Source: a virus
Length of the DNA stretch: 29,980 nucleotides
Virus record (IMG/VR): IMGVR_UViG_3300042895_001173
Span: 1 to 29,980 of that record
Strand: one strand, 5' to 3'
The stretch's first letter is position 1. Every line of letters begins with the position of its first letter. A model generated the notes under the pieces. The model saw nothing but the letters and a program-made list of their open reading frames with translations. It ran no database searches and was not told the DNA's origin. Below, piece by piece: positions 23,385 through 28,424 of the stretch. The translations under genes and the position numbers were made by a program.

Positions 23385-23414
23385 CTAATCTACTAACGGT
23401 GGCGGAAAGGAATT
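23385..23414. repeat. Dispersed repeat copy A (TAACGGTGGCGGAAAG)
   Basis: CTAATC-TAC-TAACGGTGGCGGAAAG-GAATT. Copies B (26007) and C (28395) match at most positions. It lies about 120 nt upstream of the LysM start codon. Confidence 0.8.
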
Positions 23415-23480
23415 CGGAGTAACCGTCTAGACGCAAGAGGACAACGACGGGGCTGCAGCGGGAACGTGCGATAAAACAAG

Positions 23481-23508
23481 AAAAAACCCCAACCCGAAGG
23501 CTGAGGTT
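23481..23508 (-). terminator. UUCG-loop terminator after the 23874 gene unit
   Basis: Minus strand AACCTCAGCC-TTCG-GGTTGGGGTT followed by TTTT. Ten pairs closed by a UUCG tetraloop. Confidence 0.85.
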
Positions 23509-23622
23509 TATTTCCCATTTCCCGTTAGCGAAACTAATTGTGTGGTCTTACCGAATCCGATTAACCACCGCCAGTTGGCTGGCTACTTCCATTATACGGA
23601 TAGTAGAAGGCGACTGCAACCT

Positions 23623-23874
23623 TCAGTCCTTGTTGTTCTCTTCGTACCACAACGTCTTCACCACTTCAGCCACCTTGATGTGGATGTAGTCTTGGTGGAA
23701 TGGGTCAAACATGGTGCCTTGAATGTGAGCCGCTATTGCGGGGCGCTCCTTGTGGAGTTTGTTGAAGAACACCTGACCTAGACGCTTCTGATTCGCTGGA
23801 TGCTCCCAAGAGGCGTACACTCTATCCACGAACTCTTCGTAGGTACCGTCTTCGTAGTGGTCGTCAAACGTCAT
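23623..23874 (-). CDS. Unknown small acidic protein
   Basis: 83 residues with a conserved-looking aromatic/acidic pattern (FVDRVYASWEHPANQKRLGQ, then FDPFHQDYIHIKVAEVVKTL). No family recognised. The ATG overlaps the previous stop (ATGA). It is the last gene of the four-gene unit that starts at 24525. Confidence 0.65.
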   Translation of the reverse strand: MTFDDHYEDGTYEEFVDRVYASWEHPANQKRLGQVFFNKLHKERPAIAAHIQGTMFDPFHQDYIHIKVAEVVKTLWYEENNKD

Positions 23875-24257
23875 TCGCTAACCCCATCTTCGTCGTATAG
23901 TTTCTTTACTGCGAAGTAAGTGCCGACTCCATATATCACAAGGAACGTTACCAATGGCCCGAGAGGCGTTTCCTCGTCCCAGTAAACATATTCATCACTG
24001 CCGATGTATGTATGGTATGGAATATACTGCTCGTAGTCGGTGTTGTTGAGCAACACGGAATCGCACTGTTCTCCTTCTGCGTAAGAGTATCCACACTCAT
24101 CACCATACACCGGTTCAGCATTAGGGTTGTATGCGTCATTGTAAGCCCAATGCGTAGGTAGAAAAAACTCAGTGGAAAGATGCGACAGTTTCACAACTCC
24201 CGTCAATGCGACTAAAGAAATGAATCCAATACTTAATGAACGCATACTTATGCGCAT
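23871..24257 (-). CDS. Two-pass membrane protein with Tyr-rich acidic loop
   Basis: 128 residues from the ATG at 24257. An N-terminal membrane segment (residues about 6-22, RSLSIGFISLVALTGVV) and a C-terminal one (LGPLVTFLVIYGVGTYFAVK) flank an acidic loop very rich in Tyr, Asp and Glu with two Cys, probably outside the cell. A short acidic tail follows. This suits a cell-surface phage protein such as a superinfection-exclusion factor, but that is a guess. A GTG at 24290 is an alternative start. It overlaps both neighbours. Confidence 0.65.
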   Translation of the reverse strand: MRISMRSLSIGFISLVALTGVVKLSHLSTEFFLPTHWAYNDAYNPNAEPVYGDECGYSYAEGEQCDSVLLNNTDYEQYIPYHTYIGSDEYVYWDEETPLGPLVTFLVIYGVGTYFAVKKLYDEDGVSE

Positions 24258-24361
24258 TCGGCGGCCCCGTCTTCGTTCGCTGTTTCGCACAGGTAAGCGT
24301 TAGCCCATGACTCCATGAAGTCGTCATACGCCTGCATATCTTCCCATGTCCAGTCCTTCAC
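24248..24361 (-). CDS. Very small acidic protein
   Basis: 37 residues (KDWTWEDMQAYDDFMESWAN, then a CETANEDGAAEC end). Trp- and acid-rich, one likely helix. It starts at a GTG overlapping the previous stop by GTGA and overlaps the next start, so it is bridged between two good genes. No function recognised. Confidence 0.5.
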   Translation of the reverse strand: MKDWTWEDMQAYDDFMESWANAYLCETANEDGAAECA

Positions 24362-24525
24362 TTGAGTCTCCCCTTGCACCAATCGCACTTACGTCCACCG
24401 TCTATCGCAGGGTCGTCTCCATAGAGGAGTTCAATGTCGTAGCACTGTGTCTGACTATGAGTCATGCAGTAAATGTATCTGCCGTTACGCCATGCTTTTG
24501 GTTTACGTGTTTCTTGTACTTCCAT
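24358..24525 (-). CDS. Small Cys-rich (zinc) protein, leaderless
   Basis: 55 residues. C-M-T-H near residue 20, a Cys at 28 and CDWC at 48-51 offer zinc ligands; the rest is polar. Starts at the ATG 6 nt after the -10 of a conserved-spacer promoter and opens a four-gene unit reaching 23623. No family recognised. Confidence 0.65.
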   Translation of the reverse strand: MEVQETRKPKAWRNGRYIYCMTHSQTQCYDIELLYGDDPAIDGGRKCDWCKGRLK

Positions 24526-24531
24526 AGTTAC

Positions 24532-24560
24532 ACTTTACAGGTAGTAAACACTAATACCAA
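24532..24560 (-). promoter_or_regulatory. Conserved-spacer leaderless promoter (copy 3)
   Basis: TTGGTA, spacer TTAGTGTTTACTACCTG, TAAAGT, then GTAACT and the ATG at 24525. The 6-nt gap here has no GGAG, which argues the gap sequence is not a ribosome-binding site. Confidence 0.7.
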
Positions 24561-24592
24561 CATGGTGAGAAAGATTTATCTAGTCGGCGGAA

Positions 24593-24766
24593 CTAGCAGA
24601 AGTGACTGTCTATTATTGACTGAACCAAGTCGGGGCTCTGTGTCTTCGTTATCGGGATTCGCTCAGCATGGTTGTGAAACAAACAACTCTCTGACTCCTC
24701 AAACCATTTGAGGACATTGGCGATGGTGACATTGACATTGCCTTCGGGAGACACTTCTTTGCTCAT
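24593..24766 (-). CDS. Small unknown protein
   Basis: 57 residues (SKEVSPEGNVNVTIANVLKW, FEESESCLFHNHAERIPITK). One Cys and an HNH-like string (HNH followed by AER) that is too short for an HNH nuclease. The ATG shares one base with the stop of the 25095 gene (TGATG), so translation is coupled. Confidence 0.6.
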   Translation of the reverse strand: MSKEVSPEGNVNVTIANVLKWFEESESCLFHNHAERIPITKTQSPDLVQSIIDSHFC

Positions 24767-25095
24767 CAGTACAACACGGGCATAACAATAATTGGAGTTT
24801 GCTCGCCCACCCAAGCCCCGGTGCAGTTGTAACTGATGTACTCTTCTGCTTCTTCTTCGTCCATACCGTCACGAACCATACAGACTTCCATCATCTTCTC
24901 CCATGAGTACACAGCAAGGAACGGTTCGTTTATGCGTTGTGAGAAACCAATGAGTGCGTCCCCAAAGCCGTCCATCAGAAGGGTCGTCTCGCCCATCGCT
25001 TCAAGATGCTCTTGCACCTGAGCGGGTGTCGGGGGTCTCTTGGTTCTCATCATGACATCAGTCGGGTCAAAGTTTTTTGCGTCTTTTCCTACCAT
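24766..25095 (-). CDS. Unknown acidic protein, leaderless
   Basis: 109 residues from the ATG at 25095, which is 7 nt after a TAACCT -10 box; an in-frame start further upstream would overlap the promoter. The middle has TTLLMDGFGDALIGFSQRIN and an acidic MDEEEAEEYISYNC segment. This resembles small conserved phage proteins of unknown role that begin with an alpha/beta DGFGDALIG core. Coupled to the 24766 gene. Confidence 0.65.
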   Translation of the reverse strand: MVGKDAKNFDPTDVMMRTKRPPTPAQVQEHLEAMGETTLLMDGFGDALIGFSQRINEPFLAVYSWEKMMEVCMVRDGMDEEEAEEYISYNCTGAWVGEQTPIIVMPVLY

Positions 25096-25102
25096 GCCTT
25101 GC

Positions 25103-25131
25103 AGGTTACAGGTTAGAAGCAGGTACGACAA
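25103..25131 (-). promoter_or_regulatory. Divergent member of the leaderless promoter family (copy 4)
   Basis: TTGTCG, spacer TACCTGCTTCTAACCTG, TAACCT, then a 7-nt gap to the ATG at 25095. Confidence 0.6.
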
Positions 25132-25232
25132 CCCGTGCGTCGTTTTCTCTGAAGAAAGCGAGGGCGTGGTTGCGGTTCTTCCTTCGGCTCTTCCGGCTCT
25201 TTCGGAGCCCCGTCGTCTGGTTCATTTGTCAT
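25113..25232 (-). CDS. Small Pro/Glu-rich protein with basic CxxC end
   Basis: 39 residues: an acidic Pro-rich first half (NEPDDGAPKEPEEPKEEP) and a basic, Cys-containing tail (RKRRTGCRTCF). Likely unstructured apart from a metal or partner-bound end. The ATG lies 6 nt after a TATTAT box; no good -35 is seen. Its stop overlaps the -35 region of the next unit. Confidence 0.5.
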   Translation of the reverse strand: MTNEPDDGAPKEPEEPKEEPQPRPRFLQRKRRTGCRTCF

Positions 25233-25251
25233 GTACCCATAATACGTCAAA

Positions 25252-25292
25252 TGCCCCCACCTAAAAGTTTGAACAAAAACAGGGTGGGGGCA
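25252..25292. terminator. Hairpin after the 25470 gene
   Basis: TGCCCCCACC (25252-25261) pairs with GGTGGGGGCA (25283-25292), loop 21 nt. The T-tract is weak on both strands. Confidence 0.5.
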
Positions 25293-25335
25293 CTTGCGCC
25301 TCAATGAATGGGGGTGTGTGAGGTCTATGTAAAAC

Positions 25336-25470
25336 TTAGTCTTCTCGGGGCTTCTCGTCGGGAACTTCTGGAGTAAAGAACGGGGAATTCATCTTCACCT
25401 TTTCCCAAGCCTCTAGTAACTTCTTTTTTGAGATTGCTATTTCTTCTTCAGTTTCGGCTGGTCGTCTCAT
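25336..25470 (-). CDS. Small charged helical protein
   Basis: 44 residues, one long charged helix (ETEEEIAISKKKLLEAWEKV) and a Pro-rich acidic end. No family recognised. It starts 17 nt after the 25781 gene's stop; a TATTGT box 6 nt before the ATG with TTGGTG 18 nt further up suggests its own leaderless promoter. Confidence 0.55.
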   Translation of the reverse strand: MRRPAETEEEIAISKKKLLEAWEKVKMNSPFFTPEVPDEKPRED

Positions 25471-25487
25471 GGTGTCACAATAACACA

Positions 25488-25781
25488 TCATCCTGTCTTC
25501 CACCAAATTCGGTCGTCTTCGTACTCGTCTTCGTACCCGTATTCCTCTTCTAGTTCTTTATCAAAGCACGGACGACACTTGTTCTTGACGCTTACTTCTC
25601 GTCGTGCGTAATCAACCATCTCTTTTGCGGTCTTCGTGGCCCCGCATGCGTTACAGCGGGCTGGTCTGTCGGCTACGAATTTGAGGTAGTACGCCCGTCT
25701 GCGCTTACTGTTTCGTGAGAGACGCTTGTACTCGGCTTGTCGTTGCGCTCTACGCTGAGCGGGACTAATTCTCTCCATCAT
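25488..25781 (-). CDS. Basic zinc-binding protein (CxxC...CxxC)
   Basis: 97 residues. A basic N-terminus (RRAQRQAEYKRLSRNSKRRR) is followed by CNAC and CRPC, 25 residues apart, then a very acidic C-terminus. The basic-plus-ribbon layout is like small actinophage proteins that resemble inactive HNH or recombination-accessory factors; there is no HNH triad. The first ATG (25781) overlaps the upstream stop by ATGA; a second ATG follows at once. Confidence 0.7.
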   Translation of the reverse strand: MMERISPAQRRAQRQAEYKRLSRNSKRRRAYYLKFVADRPARCNACGATKTAKEMVDYARREVSVKNKCRPCFDKELEEEYGYEDEYEDDRIWWKTG

Positions 25782-25870
25782 TCCTCTATCAGTTTGAGAC
25801 AGTAATTGCACTCGCCGTTGCTACTGCAATGGCAATGGTCGGGCATCTCGGGGACTGTGTATTCATTCAT
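25778..25870 (-). CDS. Tiny His/Cys-rich peptide, leaderless
   Basis: 30 residues with HCHC at 12-15, then CNYC (22-25): two metal-ligand pairs. Starts 6 nt after the -10 of a conserved-spacer promoter and is coupled to the 25781 gene. Small size and the strong promoter both argue it is a real gene. Confidence 0.6.
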   Translation of the reverse strand: MNEYTVPEMPDHCHCSSNGECNYCLKLIEE

Positions 25871-25876
25871 ACCTTC

Positions 25877-25905
25877 ACTCTATCGGTAGTAAGGGGTAGT
25901 TCCAA
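25877..25905 (-). promoter_or_regulatory. Conserved-spacer leaderless promoter (copy 5)
   Basis: TTGGAA, spacer CTACCCCTTACTACCGA, TAGAGT, then GAAGGT and the ATG at 25870. Confidence 0.75.
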
Positions 25906-25921
25906 CCTGCAACCAAAAAAG

Positions 25922-25942
25922 TTATCCACAGGTTTATCCACA
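25922..25942 (+). promoter_or_regulatory. Two tandem DnaA boxes
   Basis: TTATCCACA at 25922-25930 and again at 25934-25942, same orientation, 12 nt apart, both perfect consensus. Confidence 0.7.
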
Positions 25943-25969
25943 TACCGTTCTGAACCGACGAAAAAATCA

Positions 25970-26000
25970 AAAAAAATCCCGCACCCCAGGGGGTGTGTCA
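25970..26000 (-). terminator. Possible weak terminator
   Basis: Minus strand CACCC-CCTG-GGGTG followed by CGGGATTTTTTTT. A short stem, but a long T-tract. Confidence 0.35.
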
Positions 26001-26006
26001 GGGTTT

Positions 26007-26036
26007 CTAATCCTTTAACGGTGGCGGAAAGCAATT
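26007..26036. repeat. Dispersed repeat copy B (TAACGGTGGCGGAAAG)
   Basis: CTAATC-CTT-TAACGGTGGCGGAAAG-CAATT. About 137 nt upstream of the 25870 start codon, between the 26360 gene's stop and the DnaA boxes. Confidence 0.8.
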
Positions 26037-26063
26037 CTCGGGGCCCCACCAGAAGACTGAGAG

Positions 26064-26360
26064 TCAGAAAACTCTCATGTCCTCAGGCTTGTGCGTGTCG
26101 TTCGGGTTACGAACCACGAATGTATTTCCTGGCGCACGACCCTTGTACTCGTAGTCAAGTGCGTCGGCGTGGTACAGGGCAAGCCCCGTCTTGGCTAGGT
26201 ATTCCTCGGCGAAACTCTCCATCTGGCTCAGGCGACCGAACGAGATTGAGACCGTGAAGGGTTTCGTCGGCGAACCGACTTCCATCTCCTTCAACAGTTC
26301 GTCTGTCGTGATGCCCAGAGCCTCGGCAAGTTTCTTGATGTCTTTGGCTATTTTCTTCAT
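26064..26360 (-). CDS. Unknown helical/beta protein, leaderless
   Basis: 98 residues. An N-terminal helical part (KIAKDIKKLAEALGITTDEL) could be a small helix-turn-helix-like pair. The rest is beta-rich with a conserved-looking core (FTVSISFGRLSQMESFAEEY). No family recognised. It starts 6 nt after a conserved-spacer -10 and follows the 26610 gene by 37 nt, the promoter occupying that gap. Confidence 0.65.
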   Translation of the reverse strand: MKKIAKDIKKLAEALGITTDELLKEMEVGSPTKPFTVSISFGRLSQMESFAEEYLAKTGLALYHADALDYEYKGRAPGNTFVVRNPNDTHKPEDMRVF

Positions 26361-26366
26361 AACTCC

Positions 26367-26395
26367 AACCTATCGGTAGTAAGAGGTAATAACAA
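26367..26395 (-). promoter_or_regulatory. Conserved-spacer leaderless promoter (copy 6)
   Basis: TTGTTA, spacer TTACCTCTTACTACCGA, TAGGTT, then GGAGTT and the ATG at 26360. The -35 almost touches the upstream stop. Confidence 0.75.
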
Positions 26396-26397
26396 CC

Positions 26398-26610
26398 TCA
26401 GTCCCCGTATTCTTCGTCTAGGGTCAGCGACCCGAGAGCGTTACTTGCTGCTGCGATTTGCTCGTCGGTCCACGGCAGACCCTCGGGCCAGTCCTCTGGT
26501 TTTCCGAACCACCATGATGTCATCTTTCCACTCGGACCAGTCAGGGCCTTGAGGGCTCCTCTTAGTTCTTCTGCCAGTCTTGCGATTTCCGCTACTTGTT
26601 GCTTATCCAT
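26398..26610 (-). CDS. Unknown small protein, leaderless
   Basis: 70 residues. A coiled or helical N-terminus (KQQVAEIARLAEELRGALKA), then SWWFGKPEDWPEGLPWTDEQ, with many Trp, and an acidic end. No family recognised. Starts 6 nt after a conserved-spacer -10. Confidence 0.65.
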   Translation of the reverse strand: MDKQQVAEIARLAEELRGALKALTGPSGKMTSWWFGKPEDWPEGLPWTDEQIAAASNALGSLTLDEEYGD

Positions 26611-26616
26611 AACTCC

Positions 26617-26645
26617 AATATATAGATAGTAAAGGGTAGAAACAA
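26617..26645 (-). promoter_or_regulatory. Conserved-spacer leaderless promoter (copy 7)
   Basis: TTGTTT, spacer CTACCCTTTACTATCTA, TATATT, then GGAGTT and the ATG at 26610. Confidence 0.75.
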
Positions 26646-26670
26646 CCTCACCCCAAACTTTTTTTCAGAA

Positions 26671-26686
26671 TGTTTCACGTGAAACA
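26671..26686. promoter_or_regulatory. parS: parS centromere-type site
   Basis: TGTTTCACGTGAAACA, a perfect 16-bp palindrome identical to the canonical bacterial chromosomal parS bound by ParB. No ParA or ParB gene is seen in the window. Confidence 0.85.
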
Positions 26687-26700
26687 TTAGGCATGCCTAA
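26687..26700. repeat. 14-bp perfect palindrome abutting parS
   Basis: TTAGGCATGCCTAA starts at the base after parS ends. Binding protein unknown. Confidence 0.7.
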
Positions 26701-26727
26701 CAAGCATTACGCAACCTACTAGCGTTA

Positions 26728-26763
26728 CGAAACTGACTGGGTTAGATAATGAAACTGACTAGG
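26728..26763. repeat. Direct repeats GAAACTGACT
   Basis: GAAACTGACTGGGTT and GAAACTGACTAGGTT, 22 nt apart, differing at one base; flanked by CTAG and CGTTACG-type short repeats. Iteron-like. Confidence 0.6.
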
Positions 26764-26917
26764 TTTCGTGAAGCAACTAGAAAATTGCGTGACGCTACTT
26801 TCTAAATTACGGCCCGGCGGCCGGCGAGCCCCGACTCTCGCATCTGGTTACAGAACGTTCTGGTGCTGGCTCCGGGGCTGCGGGCAGAACAACGAAGGCG
26901 CATAAAAGGGGACAGCG

Positions 26918-26958
26918 AAAAGCCCCCTAGCCTGTCCTGTCGGAGGGCTTCGGGGGCT
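26918..26958. terminator. Probable terminator after the 27087 gene
   Basis: AGCCCCC (26921-26927) pairs with GGGGGCT (26952-26958), with a structured loop. AAAA/TTTT flanks one side. Confidence 0.55.
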
Positions 26959-26964
26959 GTGTGG

Positions 26965-27087
26965 TTATTGTTCTGCTTCGCAGTCAGGGCAAGTCCCTGC
27001 AGGCTCGGTACCGCCGTTGGGCAGTTCCACAAAGCCTTGGATTGGGCATAGCACACCGCAAAACCAGCAAGTCGTGGTTGTAATCAT
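26965..27087 (-). CDS. Small zinc-ribbon protein
   Basis: 40 residues: CWFC at 7-10, a further Cys at 13, and CPDC at 34-37, the classical two-knuckle ribbon. The ATG at 27087 has a very strong GGGGGGAGG site. A five-codon ORF (27107-27090, MNGGR) starts 6 nt after the promoter's -10 and its Gly-Gly-Arg codons are the ribosome-binding site itself, so the leaderless ribosome could occlude it. Partner unknown. Confidence 0.7.
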   Translation of the reverse strand: MITTTTCWFCGVLCPIQGFVELPNGGTEPAGTCPDCEAEQ

Positions 27088-27113
27088 TTTCACCTCCCCC
27101 CATTCATAACTTC

Positions 27114-27142
27114 ATCATAGCGGTAATAAAAGGTAAAAACAA
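27114..27142 (-). promoter_or_regulatory. Conserved-spacer promoter (copy 8)
   Basis: TTGTTT, spacer TTACCTTTTATTACCGC, TATGAT, then GAAGTT and the ATG of a five-codon ORF at 27107. Divergent from the 27181 gene promoter. Confidence 0.75.
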
Positions 27143-27144
27143 CC

Positions 27145-27174
27145 TTGCAGCAAAAATAAAGTTTGTGGTATTCT
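27145..27174 (+). promoter_or_regulatory. Leaderless plus-strand promoter of the 27181 gene
   Basis: TTGCAG, 18-nt spacer, TATTCT, then GCGTTT and the ATG at 27181. The spacer is not of the conserved type. Confidence 0.55.
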
Positions 27175-27180
27175 GCGTTT

Positions 27181-27447
27181 ATGCCAAGCACGTGGGGGAG
27201 TAGCCCCGAAGAAGACAACTCATACGCAGGGAACGATATTCCTCAATACACGAAGTTCTTTGACTTGCATGACATGGACTTTGAGATGCGACGCGTCTCG
27301 GGGCTCTGGGACGTTCTGGCGTGGACTCGCGGTGAAGACGATGTGTGGGCTGTATCAAAGAAGTTTGAGTCACTCGGAGATGCGTTCAACTCCTGTTACA
27401 CAGAAGTGAAAAAACAGATGCGTCTTCTCAGCCCCGAGGAAAACTAA
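27181..27447 (+). CDS. Unknown acidic protein, leaderless
   Basis: 88 residues from the ATG at 27181. The core (FFDLHDMDFEMRRVSGLWDV, then LAWTRGEDDVWAVSKKFESL) alternates aromatic and acidic residues. No family recognised. It is one of the few plus-strand genes in the right arm; its stop lies inside the shared terminator with the 27697 gene. Confidence 0.65.
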   Translation: MPSTWGSSPEEDNSYAGNDIPQYTKFFDLHDMDFEMRRVSGLWDVLAWTRGEDDVWAVSKKFESLGDAFNSCYTEVKKQMRLLSPEEN

Positions 27448-27478
27448 AAAAGCCACCCACCCGAAGGCAGATGGCTTT
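27446..27478. terminator. Bidirectional UUCG-loop terminator
   Basis: Minus strand AAAGCCATCTGCC-TTCG-GGTGGGTGGCTTT followed by TTT, 13 pairs with three G-T. It ends both the converging 27181 and 27697 genes. Confidence 0.85.
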
Positions 27479-27493
27479 CGTTTGAGAAAACTC

Positions 27494-27697
27494 TCAGTTG
27501 TGGAAACTCCAGTCGTCGTTACTGATGTAGTCGTTGTCAGCCCACAGTTCGCCTTTGTACTGACTTATTTCATCCGTCTCCTCAATGAAGCGAGGAGCGA
27601 AGATGAGAGGGCACACACGGAAGGCGTAGCGCACAAGGACGGAAGCCAACGCAAAGCGCAGGCAAGACAGACGGGATGGAAGTGGAGGATTACTCAT
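27494..27697 (-). CDS. Unknown small protein, leaderless
   Basis: 67 residues. The N-terminal half is hydrophobic and basic (SRLSCLRFALASVLVRYAFR, VCPLIFAPRF) and the C-terminal half is acidic (EETDEISQYKGELWADNDYI). It could associate with a membrane, though the basic breaks make a true transmembrane span doubtful. Starts 6 nt after a conserved-spacer -10. Confidence 0.6.
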   Translation of the reverse strand: MSNPPLPSRLSCLRFALASVLVRYAFRVCPLIFAPRFIEETDEISQYKGELWADNDYISNDDWSFHN

Positions 27698-27703
27698 AAC
27701 ACC

Positions 27704-27732
27704 AATCTATCCATAAGAGGTCAAAAAAACAA
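27704..27732 (-). promoter_or_regulatory. Leaderless promoter, CTTAT-type spacer (copy 9)
   Basis: TTGTTT, spacer TTTTGACCTCTTATGGA, TAGATT, then GGTGTT and the ATG at 27697. Confidence 0.7.
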
Positions 27733-27733
27733 C

Positions 27734-28084
27734 CTAATCTTCGTCATCTTCGTAAGCCCCACAAGAACGAAGGAACGGCTCACATTCTTCAAGTTCAAGG
27801 TCTGGGTTACTTTCGCTGTTATCACGAGGCTTTCCGTCTGACCCTGCAATGACACACAACTCAACTAGGTCAAGTCCGTCCAGTCGGGACTTATCCTCTA
27901 CGCAATCTATAACAAAATGTAATGCCTGATGAAAATCAAAACGCTGACCCTCCAACTCAACCAAGCGATGAAAACACTCGTCCATGAGCCCAGCATCCAC
28001 CTTCTCGTCTGGTAGTTCAAGCACAAAAGTAATAAACTCGCTGTTGCTCATGTTTTTCATTGGTCTGTCGTGTCTGTACTTCAT
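27734..28084 (-). CDS. Unknown acidic protein
   Basis: 116 residues. Helical core (SNSEFITFVLELPDEKVDAG, FHRLVELEGQRFDFHQALHF) and a long acidic tail ending DDED. Such acidic helical phage proteins sometimes mimic DNA or block host enzymes; nothing more specific can be said. A TTGTGT-17-TAATGT promoter lies 7 nt before the ATG, so the message is probably leaderless, though the spacer is not conserved. Confidence 0.65.
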   Translation of the reverse strand: MKYRHDRPMKNMSNSEFITFVLELPDEKVDAGLMDECFHRLVELEGQRFDFHQALHFVIDCVEDKSRLDGLDLVELCVIAGSDGKPRDNSESNPDLELEECEPFLRSCGAYEDDED

Positions 28085-28091
28085 AGTCTAA

Positions 28092-28120
28092 ACATTATCC
28101 CTACATTGTCGCAAACACAA
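28092..28120 (-). promoter_or_regulatory. Leaderless promoter without the conserved spacer
   Basis: TTGTGT, 17-nt spacer, TAATGT, 7 nt before the ATG at 28084. The same core geometry, but the spacer differs. Confidence 0.55.
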
Positions 28121-28128
28121 ATGCTGGG

Positions 28129-28296
28129 CTACCGAGCACGGGCGTTGATGTCAATGAAGCGGAAGCAGGCTTGGTCACGCTCAGACTCGTCTTCGCACAG
28201 CAGTACGCCTGCGGCTTGAGCCCCGGTGAGGTCGTAGAGGCGGACATATCTGGCGTGTTCGCAGACATAGGGGTTTCCTGTTAGTTCATCTTTCAT
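28129..28296 (-). CDS. Small unknown protein, leaderless
   Basis: 55 residues. VCEHARYVRLYDLTGAQAAG, then LCEDESERDQACFRFIDINA: three Cys and a His that might bind a metal, in a beta-alpha-beta-like pattern. No family recognised. Starts 6 nt after a conserved-spacer -10. Confidence 0.6.
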   Translation of the reverse strand: MKDELTGNPYVCEHARYVRLYDLTGAQAAGVLLCEDESERDQACFRFIDINARAR

Positions 28297-28302
28297 AATT
28301 CC

Positions 28303-28331
28303 AGTCTATCGGTAGTAAAGGGTAAAAGCAA
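28303..28331 (-). promoter_or_regulatory. Conserved-spacer leaderless promoter (copy 10)
   Basis: TTGCTT, spacer TTACCCTTTACTACCGA, TAGACT, then GGAATT and the ATG at 28296. A TCGGA-TTAT-TCCGA inverted repeat follows upstream (about 28335-28348). Confidence 0.75.
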
Positions 28332-28394
28332 CATCGGATTATTCCGACGGTTTTAGTGGTTTTTGTTTCCTTGCGTCACAAGAATTAAGTGTTT

Positions 28395-28424
28395 CTAATC
28401 TTTTAACGGTGGCGGAAAGCATTT
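28395..28424. repeat. Dispersed repeat copy C (TAACGGTGGCGGAAAG)
   Basis: CTAATC-TTT-TAACGGTGGCGGAAAG-CATTT. It directly follows, and overlaps by two bases, the stop of the 28734 gene and lies about 99 nt upstream of the 28296 start codon. Confidence 0.8.

Larger units (their letters stand above)
23298..23622. other. Intergenic control region: DnaA box, repeat A, terminator
   Basis: 325 nt. It holds a consensus DnaA box TTATCCACA (23315-23323), repeat A (23385-23414), a CGTCTAGACG palindrome (23428-23437), and the terminator at 23481-23508. Between 23510 and 23622 I see no gene or clear signal. Confidence 0.6.
26646..26920. other. Non-coding region: parS-like site, palindromes and direct repeats
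   Basis: 275 nt with no convincing gene on either strand. It contains parS (26671-26686), a 14-bp palindrome (26687-26700), two GAAACTGACT repeats (about 26728 and 26750) and CTAG-containing short repeats, a G/C-rich block GGCCCGGCGGCCGGC (about 26811-26825) and the palindrome CAGAACGTTCTG (26851-26862). The layout suits a centromere or origin. Confidence 0.6.

Noticed and set aside
23280-23390. 38-codon minus-strand frame (MIFSGCRNPGLRLIRIYKKA...) upstream of the LysM gene
   Set aside because: It runs through the DnaA box and into the promoter, and its GGG is too close to the ATG to serve as a ribosome-binding site.
24593-24766. HNH endonuclease from the HNH letters in the 24766 gene product
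   Set aside because: Only 57 residues, no beta-beta-alpha-metal layout and no zinc cysteines around it.
25829-26257. Plus-strand frame over the 25870-26360 control region
   Set aside because: It runs through two promoters, DnaA boxes and repeat B and has a shadow-like composition.
26361-26366. GGAG before many right-arm ATGs read as Shine-Dalgarno sequences
   Set aside because: They lie in the 6 nt between the -10 box and the ATG, so they would not be in the mRNA; the 24525 promoter has GTAACT there instead. An upstream second start site could still use them.
26802-27056. Open frames on both strands in the G/C-rich block after parS
   Set aside because: Low-complexity, Cys/Arg-scattered translations with no ribosome-binding site; the zinc-ribbon frame 26965-27087 explains the coding part and has a good start.
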